Below, piece after piece: positions 16,635 to 25,941 of a stretch of DNA of 64,000 bases. Origin of the DNA: an uncultured Clostridia bacterium (GTDB lineage Bacteria > Bacillota > Clostridia > Christensenellales > Borkfalkiaceae); assembly GCA_934271735.1 (NCBI GenBank), contig CAKQSB010000004.1:1-64000 (forward strand). The letters run 5' to 3'. A program made the position numbers and the translations under genes. Position 1 is the first letter of the stretch. Each line of letters starts with the position of its first letter. The notes below the pieces were generated by a model that was not told the DNA's origin, made no database searches, and worked only from the letters and a program-made list of their open reading frames with translations.

Positions 16635-17941
16635 TTCTTCAGAACTCCTTTGCCGAACGGAAGCGGCGAGGGATAAAGCTCCCCGAACGAAATTTCTTTG
16701 ATAAAACCGCTTAAATCGTCTGTTTTTTCGCCGTTTACGAAAATATTTTCAAACGAAACTCCCGATACTTCGCAAACAACGTACGGATCGAAAAGCTCGA
16801 GCTTTTTCTTCGCGATATACTGCGATTTCGGACCTATCGTCATAAAGAACGAATTAGGATATTTCTTGCGGTTCAAAGTCGTTGCCACATTACGGAAAAC
16901 AAGGTTTTTAACGTTGCTCCCCACCTCGAACGTTGCGAAATTGCCCGTTACGGGGTTGCCGGAAAGGTAATTCGGCTGTTTGTCCACAGGTTCGGAAGTA
17001 TCGGCGGAAATATCCTCGAAAACTATGTTTTCCATTCTTCCCACGCCCACGTTTTTTTCGGGCAAGTCCGTGTAAGCGGGCGTTTGCAGATACATTTTGA
17101 AACAAGCGACGCCCGAAACGTTCTTTATCGTGAGATTTTTAACGAAACAGTCCTCTTTTCCGCCGTTTTTATAAGGATAAACGCCGGGCTGAATACGAAT
17201 CGATTTATGAACGTTCCCGCCCGACGAACATTTCACGCCGCTAACCGTAACGTTTTCTATCGCGCCGAAGTTTATCGAGGAATTATCCCAGTCGTAAGCG
17301 TTAAGCGCGATAAGATCGTCCTCGGTGTGTCCGTTAAGACGCTTTATAATCCCGTTTTTCGTGCCGCCGTTTATGTGCAAGCCGTCCGCGAAACAATCCC
17401 TGAAACAAAGGTTTTCAATGCGGAAATCGCTTATATTGCCTATCTGAACGGCAAAGCCCGCGGTATGCGTAAACGTCAGATTTTCGAGCGTAACGTTTTT
17501 TACGTTGCTGAACAAAAAGCAGGTCGAAACGCCGACCATAGAATGATTTTCGTCGAAGCAACCGCTTTCGCCGTAGCCGAGCCGCTCGTCGTTCTCCTCG
17601 CCCCAGGTTCCGCCGATTATCGAGATATTTTCGTCTTTTACGGCGTTTTCGGGGATAGGTTTGTCCGACCCGTCAATAACGTTTTCGTTCCTCAAAAGCA
17701 GATTTTTAACGCCTTTTATGAGAATAATTTCGGCGTGTTCGTCGGCGATAATCTCCGTGTCGGATTTTACGATTATCGACTTATCCGCATAATATCTTCC
17801 CGAGGGGATAATTATTTTTTCATAATTGTCTACGGCATAGTTAAACGCCTCGCTCCATATCTTGCCGTCTTTATAAGTCTCGACGGCAAGGCGTTCCAGC
17901 TCGCTCAAACAAACTTTGTCTTTTCGTTCCATAATTACCAT
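16631..17941 (-). CDS. GH28-like right-handed beta-helix glycosidase
   Basis: A 436-residue parallel beta-helix protein without a signal peptide. The repeated V-x-I-x-N-V/L-x-F rungs (LENLTFTHTAGFAVQIGN, IENLCFRDCFADGLHI) and the cluster ADGLHINGG ... GHTEDDLIAL ... KSIRIQPG resemble the polygalacturonase-family (GH28) active site, where paired Asp residues act in catalysis; here D-D occurs in EDDLIAL. The strict NTD and RIK motifs are altered, so it may be rhamnogalacturonan- or uronate-oligosaccharide-specific. The first ATG overlaps the upstream LRR gene by 7 nt; an ATG 9 nt later (17932) is an equally possible start. It overlaps the GH95 gene by 4 nt, so the two enzymes are co-translated. 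Confidence 0.72.
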   Translation of the reverse strand: MVIMERKDKVCLSELERLAVETYKDGKIWSEAFNYAVDNYEKIIIPSGRYYADKSIIVKSDTEIIADEHAEIILIKGVKNLLLRNENVIDGSDKPIPENAVKDENISIIGGTWGEENDERLGYGESGCFDENHSMVGVSTCFLFSNVKNVTLENLTFTHTAGFAVQIGNISDFRIENLCFRDCFADGLHINGGTKNGIIKRLNGHTEDDLIALNAYDWDNSSINFGAIENVTVSGVKCSSGGNVHKSIRIQPGVYPYKNGGKEDCFVKNLTIKNVSGVACFKMYLQTPAYTDLPEKNVGVGRMENIVFEDISADTSEPVDKQPNYLSGNPVTGNFATFEVGSNVKNLVFRNVATTLNRKKYPNSFFMTIGPKSQYIAKKKLELFDPYVVCEVSGVSFENIFVNGEKTDDLSGFIKEISFGELYPSPLPFGKGVLKK

Positions 17942-18903
17942 TTGGCGACGTTTCCGTCCTCGTCGTAATGCCAGAAATTGCCGTTTTTCTCGGGTTTTTG
18001 CTCGGAAAAATAATAAACGGTCGCGTTTTTCGTTACGGAAAGAGCCGAAAAACCGTTGTATTCTTCGTCCGATATTTCAATCAAAGACCAGTCGACGGCG
18101 TTTCCCTTATAAAAAATTTCGTTAAGACCTTTCCACAAACCCACAAACTCGATTTTTTCGAGCGAGAGGGGCAGAACTATGCTTTTAAGCTCGCTTGCGA
18201 ACGCATATTCCTCTATTTTCGTGACGCCTTCCGGAACTTCGATAAAGGAATATTTATGCCCTACGGCAAGTCTTTTGGGAACAACCGTAATCTTCGGCGG
18301 AAGTTTCCAAGATATAAGCTTAACGCAAGAATCGAACGCCGACGCGCCTATCGTCTCCACCGTTTCGGGGATATCCGCCGAAACGAGGTTTATGCAGTAA
18401 TAAAAAGCGTGTTCGCCTATCGTTTTTAAATAAGACGGCATTTTCACGAACGTGATTTTCGGGTTGCTCGCAAACGCAGAATTTGTTATTCCCGTTACGG
18501 GAAGCCCTTTATAATAGTCGGGCAGAAAAACGCTTTCGGATTCTCCCGTGTAAGGCGAAACGTTGTAACCGTCGCCTCTGAAAGAAGGCGAGAAAGCAAC
18601 GCCTTTCGTGTACGAAATAACGCCCACGGTCATATCATCGGTAACGGGTTTGTCGAAATCGAAATTCCACTCGGCAATAAGTTCTTCGCCCTCGCTTTCC
18701 GGCGCGGGAATTTCCGCAATTTTCTCTCCGCTTTTAACCTTTCTGATTATCGGATCTTTACCGTTTTGCTTAAACTCGACGATAAGTTCCGCAGCCGATT
18801 GTCCGCCGCCCGAACCGTCGTTTCCGCCGTTGCCGCCGTTACAGCCGACAAGCGCGGCGAACGAAACGGCGAGAGTTAAAATAATAGCAAATATCTTTTT
18901 CAT
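17935..18903 (-). CDS. Small BspA-type LRR lipoprotein
   Basis: A 322-residue surface lipoprotein: lipobox ALVGC21, a glycine/serine linker, a short beta domain and then about six LRR_5 repeats (about 105-270, e.g. AFASNPKITFVKMP, AFYYCINLVSADIP). It closes with the same C-terminal aromatic signature as its neighbours (YYFSE ... FWHYDEDG ... W). It is probably a glycan- or protein-binding surface component of locus A. The gene lies between a large LRR lipoprotein upstream (73-nt gap with a hairpin) and the glycosidases downstream (overlapping). Confidence 0.85.
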   Translation of the reverse strand: MKKIFAIILTLAVSFAALVGCNGGNGGNDGSGGGQSAAELIVEFKQNGKDPIIRKVKSGEKIAEIPAPESEGEELIAEWNFDFDKPVTDDMTVGVISYTKGVAFSPSFRGDGYNVSPYTGESESVFLPDYYKGLPVTGITNSAFASNPKITFVKMPSYLKTIGEHAFYYCINLVSADIPETVETIGASAFDSCVKLISWKLPPKITVVPKRLAVGHKYSFIEVPEGVTKIEEYAFASELKSIVLPLSLEKIEFVGLWKGLNEIFYKGNAVDWSLIEISDEEYNGFSALSVTKNATVYYFSEQKPEKNGNFWHYDEDGNVAKW

Positions 18904-18923
18904 AACGTTTCTTCTTTTAAATT

Positions 18924-18955
18924 GCCCCGTCGGGCATAAATTTTCCCGACAGGGC
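18924..18955 (-). promoter_or_regulatory. Intercistronic hairpin in locus A
   Basis: GCCCCGTCGGG / CCCGACAGGGC, an 11-bp stem with one mismatch and a 10-nt loop, between two LRR lipoprotein genes. It is not followed by a T-run on the minus strand, so it looks like a transcript-processing or stability hairpin or a leaky terminator. Confidence 0.5.
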
Positions 18956-18976
18956 GATTGTTTCGGTTGTTAACTC

Positions 18977-21900
18977 TTACCAGAGCGTTGCCACTCCGTC
19001 CACATAATGCCATGCGCCGCCGAGCTCTGTTTCGCTGTAATAGTACACGTTCCCCGAGCAAAGGTTGTTCGCGTCGGCTGTCTCGTAATCGAGAGCGGGT
19101 GCGCCGCTTGCGCCGTAAACGTAGAAATCAAGGATTTTCTTGTTTCCCGTATCCGCCGCGCCGCAACCGAACTGACCTACGTTCGACGAAAGCGCCGTGC
19201 TTACGACAACAGTTTTAAGTTTGAAGCAGTTTCTGAAATTGTTGTTTCTTTCTCCGCCGTACGGGCTTGCGTAATCGAGGTTCGTGATACCCGTCATAGA
19301 AACGTATTCGAGGTTTTCGCAGCCCCAGAAAACTCTTCCCTCTAAGCTTACGATATTCACGTCGAGAATAACCTTTTTAATCGTTACGTTATCCTTAAAC
19401 GCAGCCGCCGCGATATATTTTACGTCGGCTTCGCCGTTTACTCCGTCGTCCCAGGTTCCGAAAACGTTTACCGTATCGTCCGTTCCGCTGTAGCTCGCAA
19501 CGTAATATATCTGCTTTGCGGCGTCGTATTCGTATCTCACGCCCATAGCGTTTTTCTCGCCGCAAACGGAGCATATTCCGTTTACATAGTTATGCGCGGC
19601 AGGTCCGTGAACGAGATTTCCGTCCGAATCGAAATTCCACTGCAAACATCTCGCGCCGTCGCCTTTGTAATAAACGTTTCCTGTAAGCAAATTCTGGTTT
19701 GTTCCCGTTTCGAATTTCGGAACTCCGCTCGCGCCGTTTACGAACAAATCGAGAATCGCTCCGCTCGTTTCTCCGGTTGCAAGGAACTGCTGAACGTTCG
19801 TGGAGAACGCCGTGCTTATGATAACGTATCTGAGCTTTGTGCAGTTAAGGAAGTTATTGTTTCCGTCTCTCATTCCGTACGGTCTCGCGATTTCGCCGTA
19901 ATTAAGAGCGGTAACGCCCGGCATCGCGACATATTCGAGTTCTGGGCAGGCTCTGAAAACGCTTCCGTCGAGATTATTCACGCTTTCCGGAAGAATAACT
20001 TTTCTTATATGCGGATTTTCCGCGAACGCGCTGTGCCGAACGTAAGTTACGAGCTTTTCGCCGTGAGTTCCGTCGTCGTACTTGGAAAGAACGGTAAGCT
20101 CCGCAACGTTAAGCGTTCTGTTGTCGCCGACGTAATAACAATCGTTAGTTTCGTCGTACGCGTAAGCCGCGCCCATCGTGTTATATTCGCCGCAATATTC
20201 GCACTTTCCTTCAACGAAGTTATGCGCGGAATGTCCGTGGACGACTTCGCCGTTCGTATCATAATTCCACTCTCCGCACTTATCCGCGTTTCCTTTGCGA
20301 TATACGGTGCCCGAGAACAGATTATTGTTTCCATCTAACGTCGGCTCTCCGCTGTTTCCGTTTACATACAATTCGAGAATCGGCGCTTCGGGAGCGGTAC
20401 GCCCTACAAACTGCTGGCAGTTCGTAGAAAATACGGTTCCGATAATCACTGTTTTTAACTTCATGCAATCGAGGAAGTTATTGTCGCCGTCCTTACCGTT
20501 ATATATCGTAGCCCAGTTCATCGTCGAAACGCCTGTCATAGAAACGTATTCGAGATTTGCACAATCCGCAAACGCCAGTCCTTCCAGACTTACAACGCTT
20601 TCGGGCAAAACGACTTTCTTTATATACGGGTTGCCCTGGAATGCGGCGGTATTGATATATTTTACCTCTTTCTCTCCGTTTGTGCCGTCGTTGTATCCCG
20701 AAAGAATAGTAAGCTCGGCTACGTCCAACGTCTTGTTTGCCTGTTCGCCGCGAACGTAATAACAATCCTTCGACGCGTTATAATCGTAAATAACGCCCAT
20801 CGTGTTATATTCGCCGCAAACGGTACATTTACCGTCTTCGAAAACGTGATTTGCAATCGCGAAAGAAATCACGGGGCTTTCCGCGCCCTTATAAAATTCG
20901 CTTTCCGCCACGGTCGCTTTCGAGTAATAAGTTTTGCCGGGAACGAACGTTATAGTCACGCCGAATTCGCCGTTTTCGGTCTCAGAATATTTAACGATTA
21001 CCTCTCCGTGAGTCGCCGCAGCCGTTACGCTCGGCGTTTCTTTACACGTATAGGTCTGCTTTGCCGTTTCTATGGCTACGGAGTTTTCGCCCTTAACGAC
21101 GTTAAACGAGGCGTAAGCCGTAACGGCGATATATCCGTCGTCTTCGGCGATATACGCTTTGACGTAATATTTTCCGACTTTCTTTTCGATATTTTCCCAC
21201 GAGACGTATTCTCCGTTTTCTTCGAGAGAATAAGTGAACTCGGGCGCGCCGTGTACAGCGGAAAGTTCGCCTTTGTTATAAGACGGGGTTTCGCCGTAGG
21301 CGATGTCCGAAAATTCAAGACCCGTTATCTCGTTGTAAAGCTTAACGGTTACGGTGCAGACCGCGTTCGTGAGCGTATAGTTTCCGTTATCCGTAGTCGC
21401 GGTGAACGTATGCTCGCCTTTGGAATCAAGCACGTCGCCCGTGACGGTCAAAGCAATGTCTTTCCCGTCCGCGCCGACTATTTTAGCCGTGGGAGCGGCA
21501 AGAGCGATGTCCTTATAAACGTATTCTTCCGCAACGCTCCATTTAGCCGCCGCCGAAAGTTTTGCGATCGTGAACGTAAACGTTAAATCGTCGGTGGTTT
21601 TGTCCGCCCATTCGGTGTGTTCTTTGTCTTTAAGAGCGACCGTAACGGTATATTCGCCCGCGTCGGTCTGCTTGTTTCCGCTTACGGTGTAAAGCTCGCT
21701 CGCGGGGATAACGTAAGCCTGTTCGCTTCCGTTATAAGTAAACACGGTTTCGTCAGCCGCAGGTTTTTCGACCGCGTTCCTTTCCACGGTAACCGAAAGC
21801 GTCGTCGTTACGTCTCCGCGGCGAATCGTAACGGAAGTATCTCCGTATTTTAAAGAAGTTTCGCCGTCGGCGTATTCCACCGTGTAATCGGTAACTTCCA

Positions 21901-22309
21901 ACGTTCCGCACACGCACGTTCCTTCCACTTCCATACCCGTTTTATCGAACTCGTCGCCTACGAGATACGTAATTTTCGTCGGCTGAGTTTTAACGGTCAA
22001 CGCAGTTATAACGTGAGCCGCTTTATCGGCTTTTTCGCCGCATTCGCATTCGTGCCAGTGGAAAGATCCGTCGCTTTTCCATTCCGTTCCGAACGCGTGA
22101 ACGTGAGTGGATTGCGATTCGCTTCCGGATTCTTCCGATTCGCTTCCTGATTCTTCCGATTCGCTCCCGGATGCGGGTTCGACAGAACCGCTCGTCGGCT
22201 CTTTCACCGAATCGCTATCCCCCGGCACGCCGCCGAAACACCCGAGCACTCCCGCCGTAAGAGCTAAAACGCACATTACGGCAATCAATAATTTGACAAG
22301 TTTTTTCAT
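18977..22309 (-). CDS. Large lipoprotein with Ig-like domains and three C-x-x-C-G leucine-rich modules
   Basis: A 1110-residue lipoprotein (lipobox GVLGC24). I place the start at 22309, because an AGGAGG site lies 6 nt upstream and the signal peptide begins there; an upstream in-frame ATG at 22363 would add 18 unlikely residues. Domain order: Ser/Glu-rich linker (SGSESEES repeats), an HWHECECG motif, an Ig-like domain (about 90-170), MBG/Ig-type domains, then three repeats of about 165 residues. Each repeat starts with C-x-x-C-G, then YxYDxxxxCYYV, LRR_5 units (VILPESV-type) and an LFVNG-type strand, and ends in a Trp motif (WNYD-NGE). It ends YYYSE ... WHYVDG ... W. Likely a cell-surface binding protein. 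The next gene upstream ends 18 nt before it. Confidence 0.85.
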   Translation of the reverse strand: MKKLVKLLIAVMCVLALTAGVLGCFGGVPGDSDSVKEPTSGSVEPASGSESEESGSESEESGSESQSTHVHAFGTEWKSDGSFHWHECECGEKADKAAHVITALTVKTQPTKITYLVGDEFDKTGMEVEGTCVCGTLEVTDYTVEYADGETSLKYGDTSVTIRRGDVTTTLSVTVERNAVEKPAADETVFTYNGSEQAYVIPASELYTVSGNKQTDAGEYTVTVALKDKEHTEWADKTTDDLTFTFTIAKLSAAAKWSVAEEYVYKDIALAAPTAKIVGADGKDIALTVTGDVLDSKGEHTFTATTDNGNYTLTNAVCTVTVKLYNEITGLEFSDIAYGETPSYNKGELSAVHGAPEFTYSLEENGEYVSWENIEKKVGKYYVKAYIAEDDGYIAVTAYASFNVVKGENSVAIETAKQTYTCKETPSVTAAATHGEVIVKYSETENGEFGVTITFVPGKTYYSKATVAESEFYKGAESPVISFAIANHVFEDGKCTVCGEYNTMGVIYDYNASKDCYYVRGEQANKTLDVAELTILSGYNDGTNGEKEVKYINTAAFQGNPYIKKVVLPESVVSLEGLAFADCANLEYVSMTGVSTMNWATIYNGKDGDNNFLDCMKLKTVIIGTVFSTNCQQFVGRTAPEAPILELYVNGNSGEPTLDGNNNLFSGTVYRKGNADKCGEWNYDTNGEVVHGHSAHNFVEGKCEYCGEYNTMGAAYAYDETNDCYYVGDNRTLNVAELTVLSKYDDGTHGEKLVTYVRHSAFAENPHIRKVILPESVNNLDGSVFRACPELEYVAMPGVTALNYGEIARPYGMRDGNNNFLNCTKLRYVIISTAFSTNVQQFLATGETSGAILDLFVNGASGVPKFETGTNQNLLTGNVYYKGDGARCLQWNFDSDGNLVHGPAAHNYVNGICSVCGEKNAMGVRYEYDAAKQIYYVASYSGTDDTVNVFGTWDDGVNGEADVKYIAAAAFKDNVTIKKVILDVNIVSLEGRVFWGCENLEYVSMTGITNLDYASPYGGERNNNFRNCFKLKTVVVSTALSSNVGQFGCGAADTGNKKILDFYVYGASGAPALDYETADANNLCSGNVYYYSETELGGAWHYVDGVATLW

Positions 22310-22326
22310 CATTGCCCTCCTGAATA

Positions 22327-25317
22327 TTACCATTTTACAGCCTCGCCGCCGACGTAACGCCAACAGTTTTCGGCTTCGGTTTCATTGTAATAATAAACGT
22401 TGCCCGTCAGAAGTCCGTTTTTCGCGTCGTCTCCTACCGAACAATCGACAACGCTCGTTCCGTAAACGTATATATCCACGCAAGGCGCGTTGCCCTGTTT
22501 AACGAACTGCTGTTCTCCGCCTCCGTTCGGATGAAGATTGAACTTCTCGCCGACGATCAGAACGGTGAGCTTAACGCAGCCTAAGAAGTTATTGTTCGTA
22601 GTTACAACGCCGTCGCTATACGGTACGTTTATGTTCGCGAAAACCATATCCTCTATGCCGGGCATAGAAACGTAACGAAGATTTCCGCAGTTCTGGAACA
22701 CCGACCCGTCGAGCCTTTTTACGCTCGCGGGGAGAATTACTTTTGTTATCGAATAATTGTCGATAAACGCGCTGTTTTTAACGAACGTTACGGGGTGTTC
22801 GCCGTTTTTGCCGTCGTCGTATTTTTCGAGAACGGTAACTTCGGCACTGCTTCCGACATAACCCGAAACATAGTAAACGTTATTTCCGCCGTCGTAGCCG
22901 TACATTACGCCGTCGGTTTCGTAATATCCGCAGATTTCGCATTTTCCGTTTACGAGCGAATGGTCTCTCGCCGAAGTCTTTATTTCCCCGTTTTCGTTTA
23001 CCGTCCAGCGGCGGCAGGTCGTGAGCGCGCCTTTATAGAACACAACGCCCGTCAACAGGTTGTTTTCTCTGCTTTTTTCGCAGTGAACGTTACTCTCTTC
23101 GAAACTTGCGTCAACGTAGATATCCACGCGCGGTTCGAAAAGATCTTCGCCCGTTCCGATAAACTGCTGAGCGTTCGGAGAATCGACGTAAAGATCGAAA
23201 TCCTTGCTTACGATAAGCGTTTTCAAAGCAAAACAGTTAAGGAAGTTGTTGTTCGTGGTAACTTTTTCCGCGCTGTATACCCTTTGGATATTTTGGAAAA
23301 TCATTCCCTTTATGCCCGTCATCGAAACGTATTCGAGCGAAGTACAATTTTCAAACACCGAACCGTCGAGCGCGGTTACGCTTTCGGGAAGAATTACTTT
23401 CTTTATTTTGTTATTCGTTTTGAACGCGCCGTTCCCGATATATCTTACGGGGTGAACGCCGTTCACGCCGTCGTCGAATTCCGCGAGGATTTCGATTTCT
23501 TCTTCGCCTATCGTCCTGTTATCTCCGACGTAGTAACACTCGTTTTCGCTGTCGTAAGCGTAAGATACGCCGTAATCGTTTCTCGCGCCGCATTTTCTGC
23601 AGACGCCTTTTCTGTAATCGTGCTTGCCGTTAGTTACAACCTCTCCGTTTTCACCGTAATGCCAGGTGAAACATTTCGTCGAAGTCTCGTCGTAACGGAA
23701 CACGTCGCCGGACAAAAGGTTGTTGTTCGCGCCGCTCGAAGTTCCTATAAGATAGGAATCGGTAGCAATCGCGGTAACGCTCGTTCCGTAAACGTAAATA
23801 TCGGTCTTCGGAACGTAATTCTCGGGCGTGTAAAGCCAGTTCATAAAGCTTCTGCCCTCGTTATAAAAGCCGTCGCCGACCACGATTTGCGTAAGCTTGT
23901 AACAGTCTCTGAAATTGTCGTGATGATAAGGCAGTTCGCTTTTATCCACGGCAGGGAAATAATGCATTCCCGAAACGGAAACGAATTCGAGATTTATGCA
24001 GCCGTCGAACGTGAGACCTCTTAAAGGACTGGACACTTTCTTTCCGTTAAGGTTTATTATATTGAATTCCTCTTTCGCGTCGACGAATTCGGTCATACTC
24101 TCGGGAACGATTACTCTTTTTATCGTCTCGTTGAACTGGAACGCGCCGCAACCGAAATATTTGACGGGACGCTCGCCGTTTTTGCCGTCGTCGTATTTCG
24201 CGAGGATATAAACTTCTTCCGCGTCGAAACCCGCGTCTCCGCCGGCGACGTAATAACAATCGTTGTCTTTATCGTAAAGATACAGAACTTTTTCGGTAAC
24301 CGCTTTGCCGCAGACTTCGCACGCGCCGTCAACTATTTTATGAGGCGCAAGCACGCCGTCTTTCTCATAATTTTTACCGCAATCGGCGCATACGTACTTA
24401 ACCTTTCCCGCGGTTGTACAGGTGTAAGGTTCGATTACTTCTTCTTTGTAATTATGCCCGAAAACAAGTCTTTCGGGAAGTCCGTCGAGACAGTAGAAAT
24501 TATTTTTCGCAACCGCGCTCACCGCGAAAACCGCTTTTTCTCCGTATTCGAGATCTTTAGTGTATTCGCTTACGTCGAACGCCGTTCCGCCTACGTCCGT
24601 CGCCGTTCCGCCGTTCACGGATACTTTATACCCGTCCGCGAAATTTACCGCGTTCCATTTGAGCGTTTCGCAGTTTTCGGTCGTCAAAACGGGCGTAGCC
24701 AGCGTTTTCGCGTTTTCGTTTACTACTTTGACGGTTATTTTCGCCGTCAGCGCTTTGTATCTTGCCGTAACCGCGTAATATCCCGTTTTATCGGAAGAAA
24801 GGGTTACGGAATTTCCGTTCTGCGCGATTTTCAGATCGTTACCGTCCGCCGTAAAGGAAATTTCGCCCTTAACCGTTTCGCCGTTTTCGATGATTTCGGC
24901 TTCGACGGTAGCTTCTCCGCCTTTAACGACTCCTATTTCCGTTCTGCCGAGACGGATATAATCGTTTTCTTTAATAACGTTTATTCTGCAGGTTACTTCC
25001 GCTTTTTCGTTCGAAACGGTTATAAACGCCGTTCCGTCCGAAACCGCCGTAACCGTTCCGTCGGCAGAAACTTCGGCAACGGATATATCGGAAGAAACGA
25101 AAGTCGGCTTCCCCTCTCCGTCGGTTTCGATTTTATAACTTTCGCCCACGCGAAGGGTTTTCTCTTTTTCCGAAACCGTTAAATTTTCCGAAACTTCAGA
25201 AACGCCCGAAGAAGGCTCGCTGTCCTTTCCGCTTTCGTCGTTTTTGCCGCAGGCGGTTGCCGCAAGGACAAGTCCCAAAATCATAACCAGCAATAAACTC
25301 AGTATCGATTTTTTCAT
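22327..25317 (-). CDS. Large lipoprotein with Big_2 domain and three C-x-x-C-G leucine-rich modules
   Basis: A 996-residue paralogue of the next gene downstream. After lipobox AATAC23 come a Big_2 Ig-like domain (about 45-115: VSEKEKTLRVGESYKI, then SSDISVAEVSADGTVTA), a second Ig-like region and a fibronectin-like stretch. Three long modules follow, beginning with CEVCGK, CRKCGA and CEICGY, each with LRR_5 units and a closing aromatic segment. The C-terminus is YYYNE ... CWRYVGG ... W. The two paired Cys motifs per module could hold zinc or form disulphides on the surface. It is probably a glycan- or mucin-binding partner of locus A. The start has a good site (AGGAGG about 5 nt upstream). 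Ligand unknown. Confidence 0.85.
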   Translation of the reverse strand: MKKSILSLLLVMILGLVLAATACGKNDESGKDSEPSSGVSEVSENLTVSEKEKTLRVGESYKIETDGEGKPTFVSSDISVAEVSADGTVTAVSDGTAFITVSNEKAEVTCRINVIKENDYIRLGRTEIGVVKGGEATVEAEIIENGETVKGEISFTADGNDLKIAQNGNSVTLSSDKTGYYAVTARYKALTAKITVKVVNENAKTLATPVLTTENCETLKWNAVNFADGYKVSVNGGTATDVGGTAFDVSEYTKDLEYGEKAVFAVSAVAKNNFYCLDGLPERLVFGHNYKEEVIEPYTCTTAGKVKYVCADCGKNYEKDGVLAPHKIVDGACEVCGKAVTEKVLYLYDKDNDCYYVAGGDAGFDAEEVYILAKYDDGKNGERPVKYFGCGAFQFNETIKRVIVPESMTEFVDAKEEFNIINLNGKKVSSPLRGLTFDGCINLEFVSVSGMHYFPAVDKSELPYHHDNFRDCYKLTQIVVGDGFYNEGRSFMNWLYTPENYVPKTDIYVYGTSVTAIATDSYLIGTSSGANNNLLSGDVFRYDETSTKCFTWHYGENGEVVTNGKHDYRKGVCRKCGARNDYGVSYAYDSENECYYVGDNRTIGEEEIEILAEFDDGVNGVHPVRYIGNGAFKTNNKIKKVILPESVTALDGSVFENCTSLEYVSMTGIKGMIFQNIQRVYSAEKVTTNNNFLNCFALKTLIVSKDFDLYVDSPNAQQFIGTGEDLFEPRVDIYVDASFEESNVHCEKSRENNLLTGVVFYKGALTTCRRWTVNENGEIKTSARDHSLVNGKCEICGYYETDGVMYGYDGGNNVYYVSGYVGSSAEVTVLEKYDDGKNGEHPVTFVKNSAFIDNYSITKVILPASVKRLDGSVFQNCGNLRYVSMPGIEDMVFANINVPYSDGVVTTNNNFLGCVKLTVLIVGEKFNLHPNGGGEQQFVKQGNAPCVDIYVYGTSVVDCSVGDDAKNGLLTGNVYYYNETEAENCWRYVGGEAVKW

Positions 25318-25329
25318 ACGACCCCTCCT

Positions 25330-25941
25330 TTACTTCGAAATTACGGCAATCGTAACCGTAGCGACGGCTTTTTTATACTTTGCCGTGAGCGTGTAAGTTC
25401 CTGTTTTTTCGGTATAAACTCTCGTAAGGTTTCCGTCCGTAAAAAGTTCCGCGCCGCCGGATATCGTCCACGCGACGGTTTCCATTGTTTTTTCGCCGTT
25501 CTTATAAACGGTCGCGGTAAATTCTTTGTTGATCGAGTTTACGGCGGTTATCGAGCTTTCGCAGTCGATTCTTATCGTCCATTCGTTTTTTACTACGGTA
25601 ACTTTGCAGATTTTTTCCTGTTCGCCCGCGGACACGCGGATATATGCGGTTCCTACCGCCGCGGCAGTTATCTTTCCGTCCTCGGCAACCGTAGCCACGG
25701 AACTGTCCGAACTTATGAAAGTCAACGTTTTGTTTCCGCACGAAGCGACTAAAATTTCGCTCTCGCCGAGTTCGATTTCGAGTTCGGTTGCGGAAAGAAC
25801 GATATTATATTTAACGTTCGCGTTTCCGCTTGAGGACGGATTGCCGCTTTCGTCCGAAGTTTTATCCCCGCAGCCGACAAGAGCCGCCGACAAAGTCGTC
25901 ATAACGATAAACGCCGCCAAAAATGCTATTATTTTTCTCAT
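25330..25941 (-). CDS. Small Big_2 lipoprotein
   Basis: A 203-residue lipoprotein with lipobox ALVGC24. It contains one Big_2 bacterial Ig-like domain (about 48-120; SATELEIELGES, then SSDSSVATVAEDGKITA) and a second, degenerate Ig-like domain to the C-terminus. It overlaps the upstream DUF4838 gene by 4 nt and sits 12 nt before the large Big_2/LRR gene. A similar Big_2 N-terminus occurs in the lipoprotein that follows DUF4838 in locus B. It may be a spacer or accessory surface protein; no enzymatic motif is seen. Confidence 0.85.
   Translation of the reverse strand: MRKIIAFLAAFIVMTTLSAALVGCGDKTSDESGNPSSSGNANVKYNIVLSATELEIELGESEILVASCGNKTLTFISSDSSVATVAEDGKITAAAVGTAYIRVSAGEQEKICKVTVVKNEWTIRIDCESSITAVNSINKEFTATVYKNGEKTMETVAWTISGGAELFTDGNLTRVYTEKTGTYTLTAKYKKAVATVTIAVISK

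Noticed and set aside
22310..22363. Upstream start for the 1110-residue lipoprotein
   Set aside because: It would place 18 basic residues before a normal lipoprotein signal peptide and overlap the upstream gene, while AGGAGG is ideally spaced for 22309.
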